Assembly (NCBI GenBank): GCA_945859605.1
Contig: OX243814.1
Span: 17,292,350-17,356,349 of the forward strand
DNA: 64,000 bases
Reading direction: 5' to 3'
Origin: Lumbricus rubellus
Taxonomy: Eukaryota; Annelida; Clitellata; Crassiclitellata; Lumbricidae
The position numbers and the translations under genes are program-made. Positions 37,367 to 48,307 of the stretch are shown in pieces. The notes under the pieces were generated by a model, which was not told the DNA's origin, made no database searches, and saw nothing but the letters and a program-made list of their open reading frames with translations. How positions within the stretch are numbered: the first letter of the stretch is position 1; each line of letters starts with the position of its first letter.

Positions 37367-38109
37367 AGGCCTTAGTCTCAATAATGACCAATCTACCCGA
37401 TGTAGGAGGCTATTCTGATAATTATGTGCAGTTGAGAAATTTCCTTAAAATAACCCCTGCTTCCCTGGGGGGTTATATGCTTTAAGCCTGTTTTGGACGT
37501 ATATATACGGCTTCCCCAGGGAAGGGGTTAAATACACTGTTAAGACGTAGATTGTAAATTTAATTCCAACCCACCGTGCAGATAAATTAAAATAATGTAG
37601 TTTAACTGCATCCAAGCACGAAAACAGACACTTTTGCACAATTTATAAGTGAATAATTAGGCCTATGTTTAAATAATAATTATTTGTTTGCGATCTAATT
37701 ACTAAATAAACTACTTGACAAGAAATTCTAGCTATCACCCAATAATGTCTGTTTATAGCCCAAAAAATCAGCACATAATGGTCGAACTAATTTAAATGGC
37801 AAGAGTAGGCAATCAAAAAAGTTTCTTGCTTTTATCCAAAGTTTGAACAATGCACGAAGCTGTAGTCCTGCCTAACACGTTTAGGCTAATAATATTATGT
37901 GGAAATTATTGTGGGTCTACATCATTCAATAATTTCTTAATATAAATCGGCCCAATAGGACTACTGGATCAAAATATTCTGGCCATCTGATGTGGAATAT
38001 TCTTTCAAAGTACCGTATGTAACACATGTAACCCACCATTAATATGTTTAATAAAATTAAAGAACAGCTAGGCCTAGTCCTAAACTATTGGTCATGTTTA
38101 TTTAGTTGT
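37367..38109. other. AT-rich intergenic stretch
   Basis: No gene or clear repeat was recognised. Confidence 0.5.
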
Positions 38110-38686
38110 AGGCCTAGCTGTGAAATGTAGGGTAAAGTGGGGTAATTTCGGCATGGGGCTAATTTCGGCACCCCCCTGTAGCCGAGAAACTATCTTGCAC
38201 TAAGACTCCTCTATGGTTTGACGTCATAGATCTCAACATTACAATGTTAGAAAAGTTCGAAAACGAATTATAAATCGCATTAAAAGCACTTTTGTTGAGT
38301 CATTTTTGTTTTGAAGCATTTTCGCAATTATTTTTCAATTCAGAGAAAGCTCTGTTGAAAATTTGGTGTCGGTCACATAATTAAAAGTTCTGATTTTTCT
38401 AAAAGTATGGCCACCAGGGTGCATCATGCTGAACGATAATACGATGTATAGCTACAGATTATTTATTTTACCTACTTACAGAGTGATGCCTACATATGAG
38501 GCAAATTTCGGCACCGTAATCTTGTCTAATTCCGGCAGTGCCGAAATTTGCCCAGGGACGGTGCCGAAATTACCATTCTGCCTTATTTCAATAGTTAACG
38601 GGTTAATTATTAATTAATTTTTGCTTTGTTGTGTTAGTAGGCTAGCCGTTGTGTAATTGAAACGCACAAGGGTTTATTCAGGCAAA

Positions 38687-38962
38687 ATGGATGATGATTT
38701 GAGTCAGAGAACTGTGCCAAGCTCTAAACGGGGACGATGTGCTCAGTGGTCGAACGATGAGATTAGGTTTTCAGTAAAGTCGGTACTAGTTGATGGGCGT
38801 TCAAAGAGAGCAGTTGCTAGGCCTATGCAGTTTCGGATCTTCAACGTAGATGAATCCACTGTCACTATTAAATTTGGTCACAAGCCAGAGGAAGTGATTA
38901 GTGAACGTGGAAAACAAAACGTCGGCGGTTTTAAAACAGGCACATATAACGGAAGACAGTAA
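38687..38962 (+). pseudogene. Internally deleted pogo-type transposase (91 aa)
   Basis: The N-terminus RCAQWSNDEIRFSVKSVL resembles the DNA-binding helix-turn-helix of pogo/Tigger transposases. It runs straight into IFNVDESTVTIKFGHKPEEV, the region of the first catalytic Asp of the DDE domain. The intervening CENP-B-type domain and the rest of the catalytic core are missing. It cannot be an active transposase, though a DNA-binding peptide is conceivable. Confidence 0.65.
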
Positions 38963-39454
38963 TCACCGTTTGTTGCGTCTCAGCCAGTGGCTTCTGTACA
39001 TAGCACCAATGATAATATTTAACAGAGTGAGAATCAGGCCAGAGTTCATTGCCTTAGAGCACCCATAGGAACCATATCAGCTGGTACAACAAGTATTTGG
39101 ATTAAAGGCAGCGCGTATAACAACGTCAAGGAAGAGGAAGGAAGACCTGAAACATGAATATTGACATGTCAAGAGCAAAAGACCTCGATCAGAAATAGAG
39201 AAATTTGGAGAAGTCATGATTGTAGGAGCCTCATCGTCGTCACTCGACTGACGGAAGAGAATAAAGAAGAAAGAAGAAGAAGGTAACAGCGTCTGAGTGT
39301 AGGCTACAGTATTTTGAACACATTAATTATAATATTATGTGATGTTATTACATGTATAAGATTCACTGAGGTTCTGATAGTTTGCTACAACCCTATGCCA
39401 AGAAATGGCGCCTTCAAACTGTGAATCGGCTTTCGCAAATTCGTGTTATGACAT

Positions 39455-39685
39455 GTGGGGCGCGATGGCGTAGTGGGCATGTTCGTTGCCTTGCAGCCGG
39501 AGGATTGTAGGTTCGAATCCACCTCAAGACGCCGCGTAAGGACCTTGGGAAAGTCCTTCACTCGCAATTTGCTCAGCGTTTCGGCGCGAAACTCTGATGC
39601 CGACATGCAGTGTCCGCGATGCAGTCGGGAGCGCCTCTGAGTACAGAGAGCCTGAAGGGGCTTTATAGCAAGTGCAAATACAAGC
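39455..39685 (+). mobile_element. tRNA-derived SINE, full copy
   Basis: Head GGGGCGCGATGGCGTAGTGG with B box GGTTCGAATCC, body CTTGGGAAAGTCC, then GGGAGCGCCTCTGAGTAC and a tail ending AGCAAGTGCAAATACAAGC. Inserted in the pogo-like element. Confidence 0.85.
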
Positions 39686-40828
39686 ATAAATGAATGCAAG
39701 TAAACACGTATGTAGCCACAATTTCGACCTATCTGTTTCATTTAGCTTGCCTTAAACATATGGTTATCTTCTGTTTGGCTAATTTCGTCACCCGTGCCGA
39801 AATTACCCACATGCCTTGCCGAAATTACCCTCCCCTGCGGGTAATTTCGGCATCTGAACGCCTTCACTTCTCTTGTTATAACGTGAATTTGCGAAAGCCG
39901 ATTCACAGTTTAAAGGCGCCATTTCATTGCTTATAGGGTTGCAGCAAACTATAGGAACCTCAGTGGATCTTATAAATGTAATGACATAACATATATTCGA
40001 AAAACTGCTTAAGGTGCCGAAATTACCCCATTTTACCCTACTGAAAACGGAGAGCCAATTCCTCGGAAGGGGCAACATCAAATTTTTTTTAGAAGCGGAT
40101 GGACACCAACTAGAACAGACAGAGAACTTCGTGTATCTGGGGGGAACCATTAGCACAAATGGAGAATATGTAAAAGACGTGGATAGAAGAATCGGGCTGG
40201 CCAGAGGAATACTGCAAGTGCTGGGTAAGGTTTGGAGCTCGAAGGAAATAGGAAAGACCACTAAAGTTCAGATGTATGAGACGTTGGTGCTGAGTGCATT
40301 GTTGTACAATTCGGAGACGTGGACACTGAGGGAAGCACAGAAGCAGAGGCTGAGGGTGTTTGAAATGGCGTGCTTACGAAAGATAGAAGGTGTCACGAGA
40401 AGGGATAGGATTAGGAATACAGAGATATACAACAGACTGAATATTCAACATGATATAATACACAAAATCCAAAGTAAACGGCTACGCTACTTTGGCCACG
40501 TATCCAGAATGAGGGATGAGAGATACCCGAAGGTAGCTGTCAACGGATATGTGCATGGAAAAAGAAAAAAGGGAAGACCAAAGAAGAGATGGGTCGACAT
40601 GATACGTGAGGACTGTCGGGAGATGGGTTGGTCCATACAAGAGGCTACACACAAAGCTCAAGAGAGAAAGATGTGGAGATTTTCCATAGCTGGGCGGCTG
40701 TCACGTGCGAAAGCATCGTCAAAGCCATAAGTCAAGTAAGTAAGTCAAGTCAGGCCTAGCTGTGTCTGTTTCACGCACTAGCCTATAGGCCTACATGTCG
40801 TTTTTCTGCGCTGTTTACTACTGCCATA

Positions 40829-41291
40829 GGGGCCGTCCATAAGGTACGTCACGCTCCAGGGGGGAAGAGGTTGTAAGAAAGTGTGACAGTTTGTGACAGG
40901 GGGTCAGAGGTCGGGCCATGTGTGACGTCACACTCTTATTTTTTAAATTTTGATTTCAAATTTTAAAAAAATTTTTTAAGTAGACTTTAATAGCTTTAAA
41001 AATAATTTTCATTGTGAAACATTTGAATTAGTTTTAGGCCCCCTATGTCAAAATAACATGAAATGCGTATCCCTGAATGTGTTGGTCACGATTCCTCTCG
41101 CTAGGAGCGCTAGTAATGATGTTGCGAAGCCTTGTTTTAGGCCCTATGTATAGCCTTGCGGTGTTAATTTAAAAAAATCGAAAGTGTGACGTACTTTGGG
41201 GGTGGGGGTCCGAGATTTGTGACAGTTTGTGACAGGGAGAGGGGGGTCGAAAATGGTCAAAAATAGCGTGACGTACTTTATAGACGGCTCC
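40829..41291. mobile_element. MITE with about 27-bp imperfect TIRs
   Basis: The left end GGCCGTCCATAAGGTACGTC mirrors the right end, which holds GACGTACTTTATAGACGGC. TTTGTGACAGGG words repeat inside. No target duplication was identified. A related left end lies at 49211. Confidence 0.75.
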
Positions 41292-41739
41292 AAATGCTAT
41301 CTAGAAAAGGGTCAATTCGGGTCCATAATTATATGACCAGTGGTGGCGCCAGCCATGCACACGAGCTTTAGCAGGTCACGCCAGTGTCACGGGAGTCAGT
41401 GACGCAACCAGGAATTTGTGCTGGGGAGGGGGATTATGGCTGGATGCTTGTTTTTTCTATGTAGGCTAATTGGAAAAATTAATAACCATTAAACTTTTTC
41501 GCAAGCCAATGGGGGTTTAACCCCAAGTCCTCTTGTCTACGCCACTGACGGGAGTAATTCAGCAAGCCGAAGAATTAAAAAAAGTTAAATAGATATAAAA
41601 AATTCCAAGAATTTACTATTTACGCTACGATTACAGTTACGTCGTTGTAGCCTACTACATGTATACTGACAATTAAGCCAATGGAGGTGAAAGTGAAATG
41701 TTAAGGCATGCTTATGAAACTGCAAATATAGGTGGTGGG

Positions 41740-41900
41740 GTGAGTTGGTGGTGACGGCGGCGGTGGTGGTGGTGCCACTGGTGGTGGAGGTAGTGGTGGT
41801 GATGATGATGATGACGATGACGACGACGATGATGATGATAATGGTGGAGGTGGTGGTGGTGATACGACGATGATGACGACGACGACGATGGTGGTGAACA
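41740..41900. repeat. GGT/GAT/GAC microsatellite
   Basis: Imperfect trinucleotide repeats; the Ser, Pro, His and Thr-rich frames here are artefacts. Confidence 0.9.
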
Positions 41901-41941
41901 TATTGACAAAGGTGTCCACTGTCCACGCCGTGTTCAAAAGT

Positions 41942-43998
41942 TTATTGAAGTTGATGCAGTGTCTACAGCTGCATTTTGCGAAAAATATTCACTCTCTTTA
42001 ACGTCTCGTAGGCCCCTATTTATTATGGAGTGCATCAACTTTCTTCTTGTTTGTTGACCTAATAGACCCTGCAAACCTATCTCAAAAGAACACAAAAAGT
42101 GTCCTTATATGGCCTAGCAAATAAATAAATCCTTTTCGACATATAAATTATTATGCATGATCAATTTGGCCTCTGAACGACCACTACTGATTGGACGCAA
42201 ATCTGAAACTCTCAAATATTTTCAATAATTATGCTTAACAGATATCATCAAATCATGCCAAAAAAGTTCGAGCAACCATGCTTTGAAATACATCACACCA
42301 TCACCATCTAGATTCTGGATTCTAGAATATAGCCTACCCTATAATAAGAAGCGAATCAGGGTTGCAACATCTAGGCTACTAGACGAAGTGGCTATGTCTT
42401 CACAGACGTGTGTGATAAACCAGCTGAAGAACAGGTTTATCGAATCTATTTGAATCTATTTACAGGCCCTACATTGTAGAGTGTAGACCTGTGTCGGACT
42501 TACGAGTCGCGAAAAACAACACTTTTTAAATCAAGTCGAGAAGAAATTCGGGTTTATTAATATAAAAACCTGCAGCACAGACCTGCACGCGAGATATAGG
42601 CTAGCCTATAGGGCCTACGTGATGTGCAGCTGGCCTAAGCATAGCTCAAAACAAGGCTTTTAAAATGAAGTCGAGAAGAAAGTCAAATTTATGTACCTTG
42701 CTGTGTAGTAGACCTGCATGCTCACGGGGTGAAGGGCCTACGAGCTGTGCAGCTGTCCTAGACAAAGTAAACATTGCTCAAAACAACATTTTTTGTATTC
42801 AAGTCGAAACATAACCCGACAATAATTTACAGACCATTTAATTTAGGTGATGACATTGTGTGTATTGAGTTATATAGGTCTAGACGTACCGGTATGCCCA
42901 TAATTTATATAGGCTAATTGTATATGCATGTAATACCATGCAGTTGATGGATGACATTTACGTGGAACCACTCATGCTTACCCATAATTCAGTCATTGCG
43001 GCATTCATTGGCGAATACGGATTCGTTTGCGGATGTGTACATCTTAGTAAGCCCACGTCTTCAGCGCTGTGTGTGTGTGTGTGTGTGTGTGTGCTTCTCT
43101 GTGTGTGTGCTACACAGAGTCCCACTGAATAAATTTAACTTTTAGTTGTATGTGCGCGTTTTTCCAGCAAGAAAACAAACATGACAGAGGTGCTCCAGAC
43201 TTTGACCAGCCGAGACTACGGTCGAATGGACCGGTTATTTAATATATTGACAAAATACAAAGAAACGAGAAATAGCAGATCAAGCAGAGTTCACGGAAGC
43301 CTTTCCAGAATGAGGAAGAGGCTCCCGTTTGGTAGTACGAGATGAGGGAACAACCAGACAACCCTATAGCGTATACGCTGGTATACAGTGCATACTCACC
43401 TCCGGGAAAAATGACAGCGCATAGCCAGTAACTCACCTCTGAAAACGAGGGCATACGCGGGTATACACTATACAGCGTATAGGGCCTACTCACCACAAGT
43501 AAAGGCTGACAAAGACCAAATGGGTATACATGTAGTGATGTAGGCCTATACGCGTGAGGAAAAAAGCAATTTCTGAGGAAGAATAATTCATGAAAATTTA
43601 GGGATTTCAGGTGAAAAATAATCGGACAACCATGTGATGACTAAAATTTAATAAAGGTCGTCAGAAATTTTTGGCCGAAAAACGTCGATTTCTTTCGGCG
43701 GCAGCGTGTACTGACCTAAAAAAAATCAGAATAGGCCCTACACCACTGCTGACAACCATTTCTTGCAGAAAGAAGAGAAGTATTATGACAGATTAGGATG
43801 GCATTCCAGTGCCCTCTTCTCTGGATGGAGCTCAACTAGCAGTATGGGAACTGCCTGAAATTAATTTGGGTGACGTAACTTGATCTATGGGCGGAGTAGG
43901 GGTGTGCAATGAAGACTTTTGTGGGGGAAGGGCTCAAAGGACTAATGGCTGAACCGCAATCTTCCGGAAATTTGGTTACACGTATCTTGTAATGATAC
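41942..43998. other. Intergenic, no gene recognised
   Basis: AT-rich DNA with a (TG)n run at 43070-43112 and tandem-like GAGGGCATACGCGGGTATAC words near 43370-43490. No conserved frame. Confidence 0.5.
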
Positions 43999-44215
43999 TC
44001 TGAGGCGCGGTGGTATAGAGTTATGTTCGGTACCTTGGAGTCGGAAGGCAGCAGATTCTAATCCACCTTAATCAGCCGCCTGGGGACCATGAGCAAGTCC
44101 TTCGCTAGTAACTGCTATTGCTCATGCGCTTCGGCGTGAAACCCCGATTCAGTGTCCTCGCAGTAGTCGGTAGCGACTCTGAGTACACAGCTTGAATGGG
44201 TCATATAAAAAAATG
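43999..44215 (+). mobile_element. tRNA-derived SINE, diverged copy
   Basis: GAGGCGCGGTGGTATAGAG head and GAGCAAGTCCTTCGCTAG body, ending near TAGCGACTCTGAGTACACAG. The B box is eroded (AGATTCTAATCC). Confidence 0.75.
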
Positions 44216-46139
44216 CTCACGAATACATAATTTTATTATACTCTATACACGCCAATTGCACACATACATAACAAGGAGCGTTTATGTGTAGGCATATGAC
44301 GCATTTATAGTCTACAAAATATTATCCTGCGTGTTTGCCAGTTTAAATAGGTATAAAGACCGGCAGCTACAGCTGTGGTTACTGACGCCATGCTGAACTT
44401 TTCATGTAAGATGCGTGTTCGGAGGCAGCAGAGCGAAACATGTTATGTTTTGCGGTTGTTTCGCTTGACCGATCAAGTGGAGCCACTGTAACAGCTAAGT
44501 ACATTTAGAAACGCCACCAGCATACAGCTACGAGCTTCCGACACGATTTACACAGAGCGAGCGCCAAGAGAGAAGCATGACCGACAGACAGACAGATTGA
44601 CGGACAGACAAATAGACAGCCAGACAAATAGACAGCCAGACAGAGAGTGACTAAGCGGGTGATTGCTAAGAAAAAAAGAGTAAGAAATGATCCAGCGTTA
44701 CCGAAATGCCCACGCGCTTCAAGATCCGAGATTATGAGCATTAGGCTACAAGCTGAGTCATCGTTGTTAAAATAGGTTACGTTCAGTATGGCCTTTGCAA
44801 CAAGTGGCTCTTTATCACGCCTCGCCTTTAGCAACACGAGTTCCTATTCTGCAGCGTCAGTAGGCCTACTGGCAGCTACCCAACGGGGATTTTTAAAGAG
44901 AAAACATCGTCCATAAACGTGGTAAGGCATTTACTTACGACATGACGTAATGGCTTATCATCATTCTCTCCGCTTATTAATGAAGAGACAGAGAGACTGG
45001 ACAACCGAGGGTTTAGCGGCGGTGGTAGCCTATAGATATGGTGGTCCACTGGTTCATGCTCCTTACGGTAGCATGCCGTCTTGCCAATATCGAGTCTCTT
45101 AGAGTGAGCTCAGAAGGAGTAAATCATTAGTCATTAGTCAGTATTCATTTAGTAGCAATGACTACCGGTATTGCTGCTACTGTAAAAGGAGCTGGTGGAC
45201 TGGGGCTGCTACAAACTAAAAATTTAATCGATTAAACGCCAAACATTTTTATTCGATTAATTTAGAATATAACATAACATTATAACATAACATTTTTTAT
45301 TTGGCAACCAACAACTTTACAGATACTGTTACTCTACATGATTTTATGTCTTATGTCGGATCACCAAGGAGACCCAAAAGGAGCCAAAGGTCCCGCTAGC
45401 CAGGGCCACCTGATAGAATTGGTTTAGAAATATTCAGCACGGCCGACTGGAAAATAAAGCAGCTTTATGAACAAAATATCTTAACTAGCATACTAATACA
45501 AAAAAATTATGTTTTCGTGCAACATTTTGACACTTTTAGAAAATATAAAATCTTAGACTTCGTAGACGACCACGATTCTCTATGTGAATATTTTATACAT
45601 CAGAAGCCTTTGACACAGTAAACACCATAATCAGAGTTTTAGAACAATATTATAATAAGCACTAGGCTAAGTAAAATATATTCTGCAATCACTCGAAGTT
45701 CGGGCAATTGCAAGCTGCCTAAACTTCGGATGGCATAGTGGCCATCTACGAAGTCTAAATTACATTCTGATCTACACCATCAAACGCCTTCTTAAAATCT
45801 ACAAGCATTTGTATAATTATTTTCTTAATGTTTCGCTTTACTTTTTCTGTAACGAGTCTTAAAGACAGAAATTGTTGTAGCCTACAGTCTTTTCCCTAAA
45901 TCCTGCCTGTTCATCCGTCTCGTCTAGTAGTCTCTCTGATAATCTTATCATTAGTAGCCTACATTGTTCTTGATAGCTCATCAATGCAATTGTGCGCTAG
46001 TTATTGCACCCCATTGTGACTTCCCTTTCATGGATTGTTGCCAATATTAGCTCTTTCCAACTCTCCAGTGTCTATCTTCTTTCCTATTCCAGATTGTACA
46101 ATGTACAATCTGTGTGTTTCTTCCAGTAATGCCCCACTC
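44216..46139. other. Intergenic, no gene recognised
   Basis: Contains a CAGA/GACA-rich microsatellite near 44580-44650. Frames are short and without recognisable domains. Confidence 0.5.
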
Positions 46140-46290
46140 AGTGTAGAAAAGGAAATGTCTGGACGCTCGTCACTTCTCCAGGCTCTGCTGTCCAAATAAG
46201 CGGCAGGACGGTGTTGATATTTAAAAATAAGTGCCTGGACGCCGTCCGTGACCGTCCAGCCAACTCTAGGCCTTGGCCCAACCCCAATTT
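46140..46290 (+). repeat. Dispersed repeat with GGACGCCGTCC core, copy 2
   Basis: Shares GGCAGGACGGTGTTGATAT, AAAATAAGTGCCTGGACGCC and GACCGTCC with the copy at 52300-52465. Confidence 0.7.
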
Positions 46291-46647
46291 GACCATCTTG
46301 TCTGGCATATTGTTAACCCTGAGGTTTTGTTTTTAAGAATGCCATCGGCATATTTTAATCATCTCATTAGGCACAAATGAACAGATACAAAACGTTGTGC
46401 TGTTATTATTGTATGGTTCAAACAACGTGAATACCCATAACTATTAATGTTAGGGTCTATGCTGGCTAAGCGTATGCATGGACTCTATAGTGGGTTCAGT
46501 CATTTCCACTTGCATGCAAGAGCACTACAGTTTAGAAGCTGGCCGGTCTCTTTTTAATATAAAAGGTCAGAAATTGTATGACAACTTCGAGTATGTGCAT
46601 AATTCGTTTATATGCACAGCTGACAAAAGCCAGTTATGCGGTGTTAT

Positions 46648-46722
46648 GGAGGTAGGGCCGCATTGGATAACACACTAGCATGCAGATCAGAGGACCTGAA
46701 TTCGATTCCCGAAGCCCCCGTA
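46648..46722 (+). mobile_element. tRNA-Arg-like fragment, probable SINE head
   Basis: GGCCGCATTGGATAACACAC and ATTCGATTCC follow the layout of a tRNA-Arg-like A box and B box, but the acceptor stem does not pair. A different family from the main SINE of the window. Confidence 0.35.
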
Positions 46723-47555
46723 GGATAGATGTGCTTTGTAGGCTGCTATTAGCCCCATTGTATTGCAGGCCATCTGTTCTGTTAATAGTTAAGATTGCTG
46801 TTAATTAAGATAACTGAATAACTGTAGGCCTATACTGTAACCGGTTGCGGTCTGTCAACTACATTGTTGAACAAACAAAAATTATAATAATGTGTATCAA
46901 TGTCGTTTAATTGCACAATTTGCAGAGGCAGTTAATAAATTTATTGTGGCTGCCTATGGTATAGGTATAGTTCGCTTGTGGACAGGAAACGACTCCGGCT
47001 GGTTGTCCGGTGGTCCGTCTTTGCTGCACTGTGGTCCGAATCAGCAATAATTAATAATGTTGTAACATTCCGGAGTGTGCCAGCAGGATCATAAACATCC
47101 TGCTTAGCACTTTGGCGTCAGTTATTGACGCTGTTGCTGTAGCTGGCTTGATAGGCTAGCCTACTCGTTTAAGTTCAAGTTGTAAAAACGGTAAATTGCT
47201 GGACGTTTCAATAAGATCAGACTTTGACTATAATAGCGGAAGGAATAGAGGTGCTAATTACATGCCCGCAAAATAAGATTAATCTAACTTCGAATGAATG
47301 GTCACTGAATGAGTCAGCATGTAGCATGTAGGCCTATGCAGGCTCCAGTCTCGGCTATTAAATACCAATAAGGACCTAAATTTAGACAATTTTAAGGTGA
47401 ACGTGTAATCTGCCCATGCATACACTGGTCCATTGCAAATCTTTCAAATTTATTGTGAAAGGGTTTGTACAGTTAAAGTGTTAAAAATCATGTTAGTCTT
47501 TGCATTGGCACCGGTAGTACCCATGACATCTTTCTTCTTCTTTCTTTCTCCTCCG
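46723..47555. other. Intergenic, no feature recognised
   Basis: AT-rich sequence without recognisable genes. Confidence 0.5.
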
Positions 47556-48010
47556 TCAGGTATTCACCGACGATGAGGCTCTAACAAAACTTCTACATTT
47601 CGGCCGGTCTCTTGCGAGTTCTATTGCCTTTCCCAACTCCATTCCTCTGTCTTCTATGTCCTCCCGTACGTTGTCTATCCATTTCTTCTTCGGTCGTCCT
47701 CTGCTCGTCGTTCCCTCCACTTCTCCGTGCAGCGCTTTTGCCGGCATTCTTCCGCTCTCCATCCTGATCACATGTCCATACCATGTTAGTCTTCTTTTCT
47801 TTATTCTTTCCACTACTGTTTCCTTCTGGTCTAGTTCTTCTCGTGTCACCTCATTCCGTATCTTTTCTCTCCGTGATCTATCCAGTAGACCTCGTAGCCA
47901 TCCCATCTCCGCCACCAGTGCTCAGTCTTCTCTCGTCCTCCTTTTTTACGCACCAAGACTCTGCTCCATACATGAGGACCGGTATCACCAGTGATTCATA
48001 TAGCTTGATT
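47556..48010 (-). mobile_element. LINE RT C-terminal fragment, frameshifted
   Basis: Minus strand: SLVIPVLMYGAESWCVKKED, then after a frame change near 47900 LTWYGHVIRMESGRMPAKAL, GRPKKKWIDNVREDIEDRG and a stop. The GHV..M and GRPKKKW motifs are diagnostic of LINE reverse transcriptase tails. Confidence 0.8.
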
Positions 48011-48034
48011 TTTGACCCATGACATACCTGCATA

Positions 48035-48184
48035 CAGGGTGAGAATTGCCGGGGGGGGGGGTTGGGGGTGTTCAACCCCCCCAGTCTTTCTTAGAGCCCA
48101 ATGTTAAAGTATGTTTTTCATACCCCAATTTCAAGTTTATCATAGGCCAACCCCCCCAGTTATTTTTTCACAATTCTCATACTG
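48035..48184. mobile_element. Candidate MITE with poly-G run
   Basis: Ends CAGGGTGAGAATTG and CAATTCTCATACTG are near-complementary (12 of 14). The interior has a G10 run at about 48051-48060 and blocks of CCCCCC. TSD is not clear. It lies about 90 bp upstream of the first exon of the collagen-like gene. Confidence 0.45.
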
Positions 48185-48307
48185 CAGGCTGCATATAATA
48201 ATTCCATAGGCGCGGGCATAACATTGCAGGTGTATTATACATAATGTATAATCAGATGCATTGAAGCAGAGATAATGGATTATCTGTGTACGTTGTTGTC
48301 CAACAGA

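Larger units (their letters stand above)
38130..40038 (+). mobile_element. Pogo-like DNA transposon (1.9 kb) in TA target
   Basis: TIR of about 24 bp starting GGGTAAAGTGGGGTAATTTC, with complement at the right end ending TTTTACCC, flanked by TA (38128-38129, 40039-40040). TA duplication and the encoded fragment point to the pogo/Tc1-mariner group. Internally, about 90-nt arms at 39361-39450 and 39878-39968 form a second inverted repeat, and a SINE has inserted between them. Confidence 0.8.
38123..40751 (+). mobile_element. 5'-truncated LINE, split by a pogo-like element
   Basis: The RT C-terminal frame (40041-40730) has ENFVYLGGTISTNGEY, YETLVLSALLYNSETW, LRYFGHVSRMRDERYPK and KKGRPKKRWVDMIREDC. 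The insert 38130-40038 interrupts it at its first codons: 38123-38129 plus 40041 onward reads through in frame. A 13-nt word aggcctagctgtg flanks the whole unit at 38110-38122 and 40752-40764, fitting a LINE target-site duplication. An AAGT-repeat tail precedes the right copy. Confidence 0.75.
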
